A stretch of DNA of 64,000 bases from Cellulomonas shaoxiangyii (GCF_004798685.1 NZ_CP039291.1:1922001-1986000); one strand, 5' to 3'. Numbered from the stretch's first letter, positions 1 to 8,807 are shown. Numbers and translations are program-made. The notes: generated from the letters alone by a model not told the origin.

Positions 1-692
1 CCGGCGCGCCCCACGAGCGTGAGAACCAGGCCGAAGACGCCCCCGAGCAGAAAGGCCGCGAAGGCGCCGACGCCGACCGCACTCCAGCCGACCCAGCCGA
101 GGTAGAGGCCCAGCACGCCGGCCAGCTTGACGTCCCCGAAACCCATTCCGCGAGGGTGGATGACGGCGAGCAGGAAGTAGAAGGCGAAGAGCCCGGCGCC
201 GGCGACGGCCGCGCGCAGGAGTGCTCCTGGGTCGGCGGTGCCGCCCGGGTTCCAGGCGGCCAGCGCGAGCAGCGCCCCGCCTACGCCGTACGACGGCAGC
301 ACGATGGCGTTGGGGAGACGGTGGACGTCGATGTCGATGAGCGTCAGGCAGACCGTGATCCCGGCGAGGTAGAGGAACGCCGGCACCTCCCACGACCAGC
401 CGACGAGCAAGAACGTGCCAGCGAAGAGCAGGCCCGTCGCGAGCTCGACCACCGGGTAGCGCCACGAGATGGGCAGCTCGCACCGGCGGCACCGTCCTCG
501 CAGCGCCAGCCACGAGATGACGGGGACGTTGTCGTACCAAGCGATCCGGGCGTGGCACCGGGGACAGGCGCTCGGCGGTGCCACAACGGACTCGCCGCGC
601 GGTACCCGCCAGACGACGACGTTGAGGAACGACCCGACGAGCAACCCAAGGAGGCCGGTGACGACCACCCCGTACATCGTCAGGTCGACCAC
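1..692 (-). CDS. pilD: Prepilin peptidase (type IV leader peptidase), 3' end outside window
   Basis: Cleaves the short leader of type IV prepilins at the inner membrane and, in this family, usually methylates the new N-terminus. I translated 230 codons from the GTG at 692, which overlaps the upstream stop (TAGTG), so translation is probably coupled. Visible are the N-terminal GSFLNVVVWRVPRGES segment, two zinc-type pairs CPRC (about residue 43) and CRRC (about 68), the first catalytic aspartate segment LIDIDVHRLP (about 119) and the second, GMGFGDVKLAG (about 185), amid several hydrophobic helices. About the last helix is missing beyond the left edge. It is the last visible gene of the pilus operon and should process the prepilins encoded upstream. 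M. tuberculosis, from memory, keeps a peptidase of this kind (Rv2551c) beside aroE. Confidence 0.93.
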   Translation of the reverse strand, partial: MVDLTMYGVVVTGLLGLLVGSFLNVVVWRVPRGESVVAPPSACPRCHARIAWYDNVPVISWLALRGRCRRCELPISWRYPVVELATGLLFAGTFLLVGWSWEVPAFLYLAGITVCLTLIDIDVHRLPNAIVLPSYGVGGALLALAAWNPGGTADPGALLRAAVAGAGLFAFYFLLAVIHPRGMGFGDVKLAGVLGLYLGWVGWSAVGVGAFAAFLLGGVFGLVLTLVGRA

Positions 693-2698
693 TACCCGTT
701 CCTCACGTCGTCCGGCGTCTGCACGTCGCCCGAATAGCGCAGCGACCACTGGGCGTTCGCCCACCGCGGGAAGTACGGCGGTGAAGCGTACTGGAGCCGG
801 TTGTCGTACCTGTAGTCCTTGGTATAGCCGTACTTGCGCGTCACGCCGCTCTCGGTGACCGAGCGCCCGACGATCCCGCGCCACCGCTGGGCGATGGAGC
901 CGTAGACGAACAGGGTGCCCTGGTCGTTTCCGACCGCGTACTTCTGGACCAGGAACGAGTGCTGGAGCGTCTGGATCGAGCCGGCGATCTGCACGCCCGA
1001 CGTGGGGAACCTGCCGCCCGTCGTCGGGTCGTTGTAGCGCTTGGGCCACTCCCCCGCTGCGGCCGACTCGCCCGACGGAGCGCCCCAGTACCAGGGGCCG
1101 TAGGAGGAGCAGCCGAAGACCGTGTTCCGCGTGCAGTCGCGCCGGGAAGTGACCGTGACCATCCGCGGGTGGAACACCTCGACGGAGTTCGTGGCGACGA
1201 GGCCCAGCAGGTCCGGTGAACCGTCGCCGCGTCCGCCGGCCAGCACGAGGTCACCGGTGACGATCACCGACTCCGCCGAAGCCAGCGTGACGCGCCCCTC
1301 GACGACGCCCTCGGCGTACAGGTTGCCGCGGGCACACATCTTTGTCGTCTCCGTCATGTTGGTGTCGTGCGAGTACGAGAGCGGGGCTCCGCTCGCCGTG
1401 GTGCCGGCTGCGGCGTTCGTGAACGTCCCGAGCGGCAGCTCGCGGCCGGTGGGACCTCCGAGCTCCTTCTCGCGGCACTCGCGCATTGTGCCGGCGGCGG
1501 TTGCGACGTACAGGACCATCTCGTCCGGCACCGGAACGGTGGCACCGGCGGTGCCGTCGAGCTGGTCGAGCGTGCCGCAGGTGGGGCTGACGCCGGCGGG
1601 GGTCGGAATCGCGACGGGCGCGGTGTTGTTGTTGACGCTCCGCTTGTTCCACACCGTCATGGTGCCGCCGGCGTTGAACACCACCCGAGTCGACCCGCGG
1701 TAGTGGCACCCTGGGTGGTTCGCGAACTCGGCCGATGTGTCGTCGAGGTACAGCGGCTCACCGTAGACCGGGGAGACGCCATTGAAGTTCGCCACGCTGC
1801 CGGGGCGCAGGCAGTTCGCCTCCCACTGCGTGTTCGTCGTGCCGGGCGTCCGGCAGCGCGCGTCGGAGGTGGTGACACGCTTCTCGAAGGACGGCTTCAC
1901 CGTGCTGCCGGTGCGGCGACCGCTGAGGATCGTGTCGTTCGTGCGCACCGCGCCGTCGAGCACGTCGCCGCTGGTGAAGGTGATCTCCTGGCAGTTGTAG
2001 TCGTCGCGCGTCCGTCCGGCGCTGTTCGCCTCCCAGAAGTACAGCGCTCGGTCGTACCCGTTCAGGCCGCAGGCGTCCCTGCGCGCCGCCTTCTGCGCCC
2101 GCGTGGCGCTCGAGTCGCCAGGGGCGTCCGCGTAGTCGGCGGGGTCGTACGCCTGGAAGTTCGCGGGATCACCCGACTCGAAGTCGGTGTAGTAGACGTA
2201 GTCCGTGGACCCGCCCTTGCCGACCGCGGTCTCGATGGTCCGGTGCACGCCGTTCACGCGACCCGTGACCGTGAGGAGGATCGACCCTTCCGTCGTCTTG
2301 CGGGCGGCGTCCACCGAGTAATGGAAGTGGGCAGCCTCCGGGTCCGTCTCGCCCGGCACAACCGGCACCCACCCCACGGGCGTGGTGCCGGTCCAGCCGC
2401 ACGGGTTCGCCACCGCGCTCGGCCCGCGCCACGCGACGTTCGTGCAGTCGATCGTGGAGCCGTAGGCGTCCGACCGGTTCATGCGGCTGATGAACTCCTC
2501 GACTCCGGACTGTGCCGCGGCGGCGGCCGCCGCCGTGTCCTGCGTCCGCCGCGCGAGTCCCTGGCTGACGCTCACCGACGCGAGCGCCGCGAGGGACATC
2601 ATCATCAGCACCATCATGGAGCCGATGACCAGCACGAGTCCGGCGCCGTCGTCGTCGCGCAGTCGCGGGGCTCCTGCGGGCGCAGATCGGAAGAGCAT
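692..2698 (-). CDS. PilX-like pilus-associated protein, large and of uncertain family
   Basis: 668 aa from an ATG that overlaps the previous stop (TGATG). After a short charged head there is one strong hydrophobic helix (GLVLVIGSMMVLMMMSLAAL, about residues 19-38) and then an alanine-rich helical stretch with SGVEEFISR. This resembles PilX/PilW-type minor components rather than a canonical GFTLxE prepilin. The remaining roughly 600 residues look extracellular. They are rich in Gly, Thr and Asn, with many scattered cysteines (possible disulfides) and a beta-rich stretch with GRVTLASAESVIVTGDLVLA. I do not recognise a named domain. Position between the PilW-like gene and the prepilin peptidase, with coupled junctions on both sides, says it belongs to the pilus machine. 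A tip or adhesin role is inference. Confidence 0.75.
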   Translation of the reverse strand: MLFRSAPAGAPRLRDDDGAGLVLVIGSMMVLMMMSLAALASVSVSQGLARRTQDTAAAAAAAQSGVEEFISRMNRSDAYGSTIDCTNVAWRGPSAVANPCGWTGTTPVGWVPVVPGETDPEAAHFHYSVDAARKTTEGSILLTVTGRVNGVHRTIETAVGKGGSTDYVYYTDFESGDPANFQAYDPADYADAPGDSSATRAQKAARRDACGLNGYDRALYFWEANSAGRTRDDYNCQEITFTSGDVLDGAVRTNDTILSGRRTGSTVKPSFEKRVTTSDARCRTPGTTNTQWEANCLRPGSVANFNGVSPVYGEPLYLDDTSAEFANHPGCHYRGSTRVVFNAGGTMTVWNKRSVNNNTAPVAIPTPAGVSPTCGTLDQLDGTAGATVPVPDEMVLYVATAAGTMRECREKELGGPTGRELPLGTFTNAAAGTTASGAPLSYSHDTNMTETTKMCARGNLYAEGVVEGRVTLASAESVIVTGDLVLAGGRGDGSPDLLGLVATNSVEVFHPRMVTVTSRRDCTRNTVFGCSSYGPWYWGAPSGESAAAGEWPKRYNDPTTGGRFPTSGVQIAGSIQTLQHSFLVQKYAVGNDQGTLFVYGSIAQRWRGIVGRSVTESGVTRKYGYTKDYRYDNRLQYASPPYFPRWANAQWSLRYSGDVQTPDDVRNG

Positions 2699-3447
2699 CA
2701 CGGCGTCGCTCCCGGGTTCGGGCGCAGGATGACCTGCGAGTTGGTCAGCAGGACGCGCTGGACGAAGGTCGTCGGACGGGGGGCGACACTGACGTCGCTC
2801 ATCACGGTGAGGTGCAGCTCGACCGCCAGCACCCGCTTGAGGTCGGCCGACGACAGCGCTCCGGCGGTCAGCGGTAGAACCGCCCCGTTCTCGTCGTAGT
2901 ACGTGAACAGCGCCGTGCCGGTCCCCCGCACGTCGCGGGCGAGGACCTGGCTCCGGAGTCGGTCCCGGCACACCGCCGACGCGCTGGCGGCTTCGGCGTT
3001 GCAGTACGTCCACCCCGAGCTGGTCGGCGTGGCCGAGTCCGGCCGCTGGACCCTCTCGGTGAGCACGGTGCGGCCCCCGGTCGTCGTGATCGCGTAGGTC
3101 ACGCGGCTCGGGCCGATGGGTGCGCTCCGCGGGTTGTCGATGTTGGCGTAGAACTGCACCCCGAAGGCTGACCCGCTCACGAAGGTGTCGGCGGAGCAGG
3201 AGGTGCAGGACGCGGACAGCTGGCTCGGCTTGATGGCGACGCGCAGCGTGCGGGTGAGGCGGTCGATGGCGCTGCGGCCGGCGTCGATCTGGTCTTGGCG
3301 AGCCACGTTCTGTGCGTTGCTGCGTTCGAAACCGATCGTCAGCGTCAGCGTGGCGATCACCACGATCGACAGGATGAACATCACCACGACGAGCTCCGAC
3401 ATCGTCGTCCCCGCGTCCCGGCGCAGCGCCTCGCGCGCCCGGCTCAC
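2698..3447 (-). CDS. PilW-like minor prepilin
   Basis: 249 aa from a GTG start that overlaps the preceding stop (GTGA). Near the N-terminus is a type IV prepilin signal: a basic head, then AGTTMSELVVVMFILSIVV, with Glu five residues after the Gly of the presumed cleavage site, followed by the long hydrophobic helix. A CTSC pair lies in the N-terminal half. The C-terminal part is a soluble beta-rich domain ending in a PilW-like MSDVSVAPRPTTFVQRVLL region. It probably enters the pilus as a minor subunit that helps start assembly. The upstream prepilin gene and the downstream PilX-like gene fit the usual V-W-X order. The family name is assigned from position and N-terminus, so the exact orthology is uncertain. 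Confidence 0.8.
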   Translation of the reverse strand: MSRAREALRRDAGTTMSELVVVMFILSIVVIATLTLTIGFERSNAQNVARQDQIDAGRSAIDRLTRTLRVAIKPSQLSASCTSCSADTFVSGSAFGVQFYANIDNPRSAPIGPSRVTYAITTTGGRTVLTERVQRPDSATPTSSGWTYCNAEAASASAVCRDRLRSQVLARDVRGTGTALFTYYDENGAVLPLTAGALSSADLKRVLAVELHLTVMSDVSVAPRPTTFVQRVLLTNSQVILRPNPGATP

Positions 3448-5327
3448 GGCGTCACCCCGGCGGCGTTGAAGCGGAGCGTGTAGGACGGGCCGGCGCCGAG
3501 GACGTAGGGGTTACCGGCCGCGGCAGCACACCGGTTCCCCGTGCCCCCCCCGCGGAACTGGTGGCGGTAGACGTACCACCTGCCCTGATCGACCGGCCCT
3601 TGCGCGGTCGACGAGTTGACGGTCGGCAGCGGCACCGCGCCGGCGGGCGTCGTCGTCGTGCAGTTCCCGACGACAGGCGTGCGCGTGAGGATGATCTGGT
3701 AGCCCGACGAGGTCCCGAGATTGGCCGCGTTCGTCACGCGCAGGGTCACCTTGGGGAGGGCCTCCGACCAGGCGATCACGTTCGCCTCGCCGTAGGTCAG
3801 GGCCTTGGGGTAGTTGCCGGCCGGCACACCGAGGCACGCGCCGGCTGCGGCGCCGTCGGTGCGGTAGACGAACCAGTCACCGGATGGCATGAGCAGGTCA
3901 CCGGCACGCGCTGCGTCGACGTTGACGGCCGTCGCCGCCTGGGCCGGGGTCGGGCACGTGGCCAGGCCGGTCGCGCGCGACGCGCTGACGGCCCAGAGCA
4001 CGCCGACCGGCGGTACCGCGTCCGCGCGCAGGGTCGTCGGTGCGAACGGCACCGCGCCGTTGTCGCCGGCGATGAGGGACTGGGCGGGTCCGGCCGCGCA
4101 GTCGAACCCAGGACCGGAGGCGTAGAACGCCCAGGGACCGGGCATGACCTCGACGCCGTCCGGGTCGACGTCGCGGGCCGACGGGTCCGTGCACGCGATG
4201 CCGCTCGGCACCGCCCGCAGCGTCGACGCACCGGGGGGGAGGCCAGTCACGACGGCGCGCGCGAGCTCCAGCACGACGTCGAGCTCACCGGATGCTCCGG
4301 GGGCGAGCGTCACGGTCGGGTACCCGTCGCTGGGCGGGGCGCTGCCGAAGTAGGCGCCGTAGAGGGTCGGCCACAGCCCGCTGAGCGTGGTGACGGCGCT
4401 CGACACGGGGATCGACCTGCTGGCCGACGCCCCCGTCGACTCGGTGGCAACCACCGTGATGGCGCGGTTGAGGAGGTCGCCGTCGGGGAACAGGCTGCCG
4501 TCGGGGCTGACGACGCGGACAGTCAGGGTGGCGGCGCGGTCGTACGCGAAGGGCACCGTGCTGCTCAGGCGGCCGGGCAGGAGCGAGCCGGTCGTCTTCT
4601 CGGGATTCGCCGAGCCGTTCACGTCGACGTAGCCGGTGTCCGTGAGGCGGACCGTGTAGTTGCTGCCCGTGGTCGACGGGTTGACCGCCACGACCGCGCA
4701 GCCGACGTCGTCGGTGAGGCCGCTGCGGGTCTCGGCGCCCCCGGTGACACGCACGGCACGGCCCGGGCTGACTCGTCCCTTCGAGTCGACGACCCTCACC
4801 GCGACGAAGGAGGCGGTGGTGGCGACGCCCGTGCCCTTGGGCGGCGCGAGCTGGATGTGCGACACGACCGGCTTCGTCGACCCCATGCCGACCCAGCTGA
4901 CCGAGACCGTCACGCCGAGCGTCGGGTGGTCGACGAGCGAGCCCCCCTCGCACGCGGAGCGGCCCGGACCGGTGACGTTCCACGCCGCGGAGCGGGTGAC
5001 GGTGTACCGCTGGCTGTCCACGACGAGTGGCTGGCCGGCGACCTGCCCCGGCAACGGGTGCGGGTTCGACACGACGCCGGCCGCGGCGAGCTCGATCGGC
5101 GCGGTGGTCGTCCGCGCGAACTCCTCGCGGACGAAGTCGATCTCCCGCGCGGCGAGGCTCGCCGCGGCGGTCCGTGACCGGCTGTCGACGTTGGCGTTCT
5201 GCGTCTGCATGATGACGCCGAGCACCGCGGTCGAGAGGATGCCGAGGATGACCGCCGCGATGACGACCTCGAGGAGGCTCATGCCGTCGTCGCCCGCGAG
5301 GCGGCGGTGCGGTCCCGTGCGTGCCAT
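3444..5327 (-). CDS. Very large PilV-position prepilin with beta-sandwich repeats
   Basis: 627 aa. The ATG at 5327 follows GGGAG with a 5-nt gap. The first residues give a basic head and then DDGMSLLEVVIAAVILGILSTAVLG, a class III prepilin signal with Glu at +5. Most prepilins are 130-250 aa, so about 450 extra residues stand out. They contain at least two stretches resembling carboxypeptidase-regulatory/Ig-like beta-sandwich domains (VRVVDSKGRVSPGRAVRV and LTVRVVSPDGSLFPDGDL), then further beta-rich modules with paired cysteines. The stop overlaps the next start (GTGA). A tip-located or adhesive minor pilin is a reasonable inference. It is separated from pilA upstream by a strong hairpin, so it is probably made in smaller amounts than the major pilin. 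Confidence 0.82.
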   Translation of the reverse strand: MARTGPHRRLAGDDGMSLLEVVIAAVILGILSTAVLGVIMQTQNANVDSRSRTAAASLAAREIDFVREEFARTTTAPIELAAAGVVSNPHPLPGQVAGQPLVVDSQRYTVTRSAAWNVTGPGRSACEGGSLVDHPTLGVTVSVSWVGMGSTKPVVSHIQLAPPKGTGVATTASFVAVRVVDSKGRVSPGRAVRVTGGAETRSGLTDDVGCAVVAVNPSTTGSNYTVRLTDTGYVDVNGSANPEKTTGSLLPGRLSSTVPFAYDRAATLTVRVVSPDGSLFPDGDLLNRAITVVATESTGASASRSIPVSSAVTTLSGLWPTLYGAYFGSAPPSDGYPTVTLAPGASGELDVVLELARAVVTGLPPGASTLRAVPSGIACTDPSARDVDPDGVEVMPGPWAFYASGPGFDCAAGPAQSLIAGDNGAVPFAPTTLRADAVPPVGVLWAVSASRATGLATCPTPAQAATAVNVDAARAGDLLMPSGDWFVYRTDGAAAGACLGVPAGNYPKALTYGEANVIAWSEALPKVTLRVTNAANLGTSSGYQIILTRTPVVGNCTTTTPAGAVPLPTVNSSTAQGPVDQGRWYVYRHQFRGGGTGNRCAAAAGNPYVLGAGPSYTLRFNAAGVTP

Positions 5328-5357
5328 GCGCGCTCCCGGTGCTCGTCGTCGGTCATG

Positions 5358-5394
5358 CGGGTGGGGCGGGGGACGTCGTCCCCCGCCCCACCCG
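5358..5394 (-). terminator. Perfect 16-bp hairpin between pilA and the minor-pilin genes
   Basis: Positions 5358-5373 and 5379-5394 are exact reverse complements with a 5-nt loop. The hairpin sits 22 nt after the pilA stop and about 30 nt before the next start codon. All genes here run on the minus strand, so it can act as a partial terminator or an mRNA-end stabiliser for pilA. There is no U-tract, as is normal in high-GC actinobacteria. Confidence 0.8.
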
Positions 5395-5415
5395 TCGTGC
5401 GCTACGTCGGCCGGA

Positions 5416-5877
5416 TCACTCAGCAGCAGCTGTCGGGCCGGTGACACCCGTGGCGGCGTTGTAGACGTAGGTGGCGTTGTCACCCTCGGTACCACCGTCG
5501 AACGTCAGCGTGATCGAGAAGTCCGTGCCGTTCGCCGTCGCGGCGGGGCTCGTGACCTCGAACTCGTCGTTGCTCATCGGGACGATGATCGGCTCAGCGC
5601 CCTCAGCCGAGAGGTCGTCGCTCGCGAAGACGTACTGGCCCTCGGTCGGCGTGATGGTCACGGCAGCGTCGTTGTCGATGTAGTACGTCGCGAGCTGCTT
5701 CGCGATCGCCGAGACGTCCGCCTGGGCGGCCTGGTCCACAGCCTTGCGGCTCTGGTTCAGGAACACCGGGATGGCGATGGCCGAGAGGATCCCGATGATG
5801 ATGATGACGACGAGGAGCTCGATCAGGGTGAAGCCCTGGTCGTTCTCCTGCTGGGCCTTGCGGATGCGTGCGATCAC
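5416..5877 (-). CDS. pilA: Major type IV pilin
   Basis: 153 aa from the GTG at 5877, which has AGGAG 7 nt upstream. An ATG 72 nt further upstream overlaps the -10 of the promoter element and would give an odd leader, so I reject it. The protein has a textbook class III signal: short basic head, then QGFTLIELLVVIIIIGILSAIAIP with Glu +5, then the alpha-1 spine (VFLNQSRKAVDQAAQADVSAIAKQLATYYID). A small beta-rich globular head of about 90 acidic residues follows, without cysteines. The length is typical for a major pilin. It sits alone between the pilC side and a strong hairpin and has its own sigma-28-like promoter, consistent with high independent expression. Confidence 0.93.
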   Translation of the reverse strand: MIARIRKAQQENDQGFTLIELLVVIIIIGILSAIAIPVFLNQSRKAVDQAAQADVSAIAKQLATYYIDNDAAVTITPTEGQYVFASDDLSAEGAEPIIVPMSNDEFEVTSPAATANGTDFSITLTFDGGTEGDNATYVYNAATGVTGPTAAAE

Positions 5878-5945
5878 GAGTCGCTCCTGGCGTGAGTGAG
5901 GTTCAAGCGAAGTCGGCGAATGCCGGTTCGGGTCGTGCAACCGAG

Positions 5946-5974
5946 ACATCGGTGCAGGTCAGCCAGCTCTTGAG
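5946..5974 (-). promoter_or_regulatory. Sigma-28 (FliA/WhiG)-like promoter of pilA
   Basis: On the minus strand: CTCAAG (5974-5969), 15 nt, ACCGATGT (5953-5946). The start would be near 5938, giving about a 60-nt leader to the GTG at 5877. The -10 part resembles the FliA/WhiG consensus GCCGATAA, and the same CTCAAG/CCGATG pair recurs before pilB. The 5878-6030 gap holds nothing else I recognise. Confidence 0.6.
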
Positions 5975-6030
5975 TGCTTGCCCGATTCGCCCCGGGACTT
6001 CACCCGACCGGAGCAGCACCGTGAGGTGCG

Positions 6031-7260
6031 TCAGCCCACGAGGTCGAACATCGAGAAGATCGGCAGGTAGAGCGCCACGATCATTCCGCCGACGACACCG
6101 CCGATGACGACGATCATGAGCGGCTCGATGAGGCTCGTCAGCGCGTCGGTGGTCGCCTCGACCTCCTGGTCGTAGAAGTCGCTGATCTTCTCGAGCATGG
6201 TGTCGAGCGCACCGGTGTCCTCTCCGACCGCCATCATCTGCACGACCATCGGGGGGAACACGGGGTGCAGCGACAGAGGACCGGCGAGGGACTGCCCCGA
6301 GCGGACGGACTCCTGCACCGCGTGCGCGGCCCTCTCCAGGACGAGGTTCCCGCTCGTCTCACCGACGATGTCGAGCGCCTGGAGGATCGGCACGCCCGAC
6401 TTGAGCATGGTGCCGAAGTTGCGCGCGAACCGGGACACGGCGACCTTCTGGAACAGCTTGCCGAACACCGGGATCTTCAGCTTCAGCGGGTCGAGCCGCT
6501 CGCGGATCGCCTTGTCGTTCTTGTGCTTCGACCACCACCACGCGAACACGCCGCCGGCGAGCACCAACGGTCCGACCGCCCACTTGAGGACGCCGGAGAG
6601 GAATACCAGCACCTTGGTGGGCCCAGGCAGCTCGCCGCCGAGCGACTCGAACATCCCCTCGAAGACGGGGACGATGAACAAGAGCATTCCGACCGTGGCG
6701 AGGATCGCGATGACGAACACGACGACGGGGTAGGTCATCGCCGACTTGATCTTGCTGCGGAGCTTGACCTCCGCCTCGAAGTTGTCGGCCACCGAGACCA
6801 GCACCTGGTCCAGGAAGCCGCCGACCTCTCCTGCCCTGACCATGTTGATCATCAGCGGCGGGAAGACGTGCGGGTGCTTACCGAGCGCCACGGAGAACGC
6901 GACGCCCTGCTCGACGTTGTTGCGCACCTGCGCCAAGGTCCGCGCGAGCGCCTTGTTCTCCGTCTGCTCCGCCACGATGCTCAGTCCGCGCAGCAGCGAA
7001 AGACCCGAGTTGATCATGGTCGCCAGCTGGCGACCCATGATCGCGAGGTCCTTCATGCCGATCTTGTCCCCGAGGCCGGGAATCCTGATCTCGGCGTTCA
7101 TCCCCGAGGTCGAGACCTCGTTGATCGACACCGGCGCCACGCCGATCGACCGCAGCTTGTTGGCCACGGCCGCCTGGTCGGCGGCCTCGAGGCGGCCCTT
7201 GATGATCTTGCCCTCGCGGTCCCGGACCGCGTACTCGAACGTCTTCGTCCCCTTTTCCAT
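6031..7260 (-). CDS. pilC: Type IV pilus inner-membrane platform protein
   Basis: 409 aa, from an ATG overlapping the pilT stop (TGATG). Domain order is typical of PilC/GspF: an N-terminal region starting TFEYAVRDREGKIIKGRLEA, then two repeats of the GspF helical domain. Repeat one contains FSVALGKHPHVFPPLMINMVRAGEVGGFLD, and repeat two contains FARNFGTMLKSGVPILQAL and HPVFPPMVVQMMAVGEDTG. Between them lie two transmembrane helices (VVVFVIAILATVGMLLFIVP and the segment around WAVGPLVLAGGVFAWWW), with one more at the C-terminus (VVIGGVVGGMIVALYLPIF). PilC connects the cytoplasmic motors PilB and PilT to the growing pilin fibre. Length and motifs are complete. Confidence 0.96.
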   Translation of the reverse strand: MEKGTKTFEYAVRDREGKIIKGRLEAADQAAVANKLRSIGVAPVSINEVSTSGMNAEIRIPGLGDKIGMKDLAIMGRQLATMINSGLSLLRGLSIVAEQTENKALARTLAQVRNNVEQGVAFSVALGKHPHVFPPLMINMVRAGEVGGFLDQVLVSVADNFEAEVKLRSKIKSAMTYPVVVFVIAILATVGMLLFIVPVFEGMFESLGGELPGPTKVLVFLSGVLKWAVGPLVLAGGVFAWWWSKHKNDKAIRERLDPLKLKIPVFGKLFQKVAVSRFARNFGTMLKSGVPILQALDIVGETSGNLVLERAAHAVQESVRSGQSLAGPLSLHPVFPPMVVQMMAVGEDTGALDTMLEKISDFYDQEVEATTDALTSLIEPLMIVVIGGVVGGMIVALYLPIFSMFDLVG

Positions 7261-8807
7261 CACATGCTCCCCGTGTCGCCCAAGTCGCCCATGTCGCCGG
7301 CCTCGCCCATGCCGCCGTACGCGCCCATGCCGCCCATGCCGGCCACCCCCTGGCTGCCGCCCGAGAACCGCCCGGTGAGGCGGCTGTAGTCCTCGACGTG
7401 GTGGCACGCCTCGAGGCCTGCCTCGTACGTGATGCGCCCGGTGCGGACCAGGTCCGCCAGGTGCTGGTCGAGGGTGTGCATGCCCTGCTGCGCGCCCGCC
7501 TGCATGGCGGAGTAGATCTGGTGCGTCTTGCCCTCGCGGATGAGGTTGCGCACGGCCGGCGTGGCCACGAGCACCTCGGTCGCGACCGCCCGCCCGGGCC
7601 CGTCGGCGCGCTTGCACAGGGTCTGGCAGACGACGCCCTGGAGCGCCCCCGCGAGCTGCGTGCGCACCTGCGCCTGCTGGTGGGAGGGGAACACGTCGAT
7701 GATGCGGTCGATGGTCTGCGCGGCGTCCTGGGTGTGCAGGGTCGCGAAGACGAGGTGGCCGGTCTCGGCGGCGGTCAGGGCGACGGAGATGGTCTCGAGG
7801 TCGCGCATCTCGCCGACCAAGATGATGTCGGGGTCCTGACGCAGCACGTGCTTGAGGGCGTTGGCGAACGAGTGGGTGTCCGCGCCGACCTCTCGCTGGT
7901 TGACCACGCACTTCTTGTGCCGGTGGAGGAACTCGATGGGGTCCTCGACCGTCATGATGTGGTCCTCGCGCGTGCGGTTGGCGAGGTCGATGATCGAGGC
8001 CAGCGTGGTGGACTTGCCGGAGCCGGTGGGCCCGGTCACGAGGACCAGACCGCGCGGCATGCCCGCGAACGTCCCCACCACGGGCGGGACGCCGAGCTGC
8101 TTGAGCTCCTTGATCTCGTAGGGGATCACGCGGAACGCGGCCCCGACGGACTCCCGCTGCTGGTACACGTTCACGCGGAACCGGGCCAGGCCCCGCACGG
8201 CGTGGGAGATGTCCAGCTCGAGCGCGGCCTCGAACTTCTCGCGGTTCTTCTGCGTGAGCATCGCGTAGATGGACCGGCGCAGCGGCTCGGGCGTCATCGG
8301 CGCGAAGCCCTCCAGCGGACGCAGGCTGCCGGACACGCGGACCATCGGCGGTGCGCCGGTCGTCAGGTGCAGGTCGGACGCACCCAGCGCCACCATCGCG
8401 CGCAGGATGTCGTCGATGACGACGTCACCCTCCTCACGCTGCTGCCCGGTGCCCGACCGCGGTGCCGGCCGCGGGGCGCCGTGGGCGGCGAGCGACGATG
8501 GCTGGGGCGGCGCGGCCGGCGCCGGCGGGCCGGCCATCATCCGCGCGGACGCGGGTGCCGGCGGCGGCGCGGCGGGCGGCAGCGGCTGCGGGAGGAAGGC
8601 GGCCTGCGCCCCGTACGCGGCCGGACCGGCGGGCACCGACGGGACGGGCGGAGGCGGCGCCGGGGCGTGGGCGGCCGGCGCCGGCGGCGTCTGCGAGGGC
8701 ATCGGGTGGAACATCGCGGTCGCCGCGAGTGCGGTGTCCGCACGGGCCGGCAGGTAGGGCGGGAGCGGCCGGGTGGGCCCGCCCTGCCCCTCGTAGCTGT
8801 CGCTCAC
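7260..8807 (-). CDS. pilT: Type IV pilus retraction ATPase with Pro/Ala-rich N-terminal extension
   Basis: 515 aa from the GTG at 8807. GGAGG lies 5 nt upstream of it, whereas the ATG four codons earlier sits against that same GGAGG, so GTG is preferred. The ATPase core carries Walker A GPTGSGKST (about residue 260), the Asp box around VEDPIEFLHRHKK, Walker B PDIILVGEMRDLETI and the His box HLVFATLHTQDAAQTIDRI. PilT powers pilus disassembly and twitching. Usual family length is about 350. The excess is a low-complexity Pro/Ala stretch of about 125 residues at the N-terminus and a Gly/Met-rich tail of about 30 residues (GMGGMGAYGGMGEAGDMG). pilB is 97 bp upstream and pilC is coupled downstream. 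Confidence 0.95.
   Translation of the reverse strand: MSDSYEGQGGPTRPLPPYLPARADTALAATAMFHPMPSQTPPAPAAHAPAPPPPVPSVPAGPAAYGAQAAFLPQPLPPAAPPPAPASARMMAGPPAPAAPPQPSSLAAHGAPRPAPRSGTGQQREEGDVVIDDILRAMVALGASDLHLTTGAPPMVRVSGSLRPLEGFAPMTPEPLRRSIYAMLTQKNREKFEAALELDISHAVRGLARFRVNVYQQRESVGAAFRVIPYEIKELKQLGVPPVVGTFAGMPRGLVLVTGPTGSGKSTTLASIIDLANRTREDHIMTVEDPIEFLHRHKKCVVNQREVGADTHSFANALKHVLRQDPDIILVGEMRDLETISVALTAAETGHLVFATLHTQDAAQTIDRIIDVFPSHQQAQVRTQLAGALQGVVCQTLCKRADGPGRAVATEVLVATPAVRNLIREGKTHQIYSAMQAGAQQGMHTLDQHLADLVRTGRITYEAGLEACHHVEDYSRLTGRFSGGSQGVAGMGGMGAYGGMGEAGDMGDLGDTGSM

Noticed and set aside
5416..5949. Longer pilin reading from an ATG at 5949
   Set aside because: That start overlaps the -10 of the promoter element and gives a leader of more than 40 residues. 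The GTG at 5877 has AGGAG and a normal prepilin leader.
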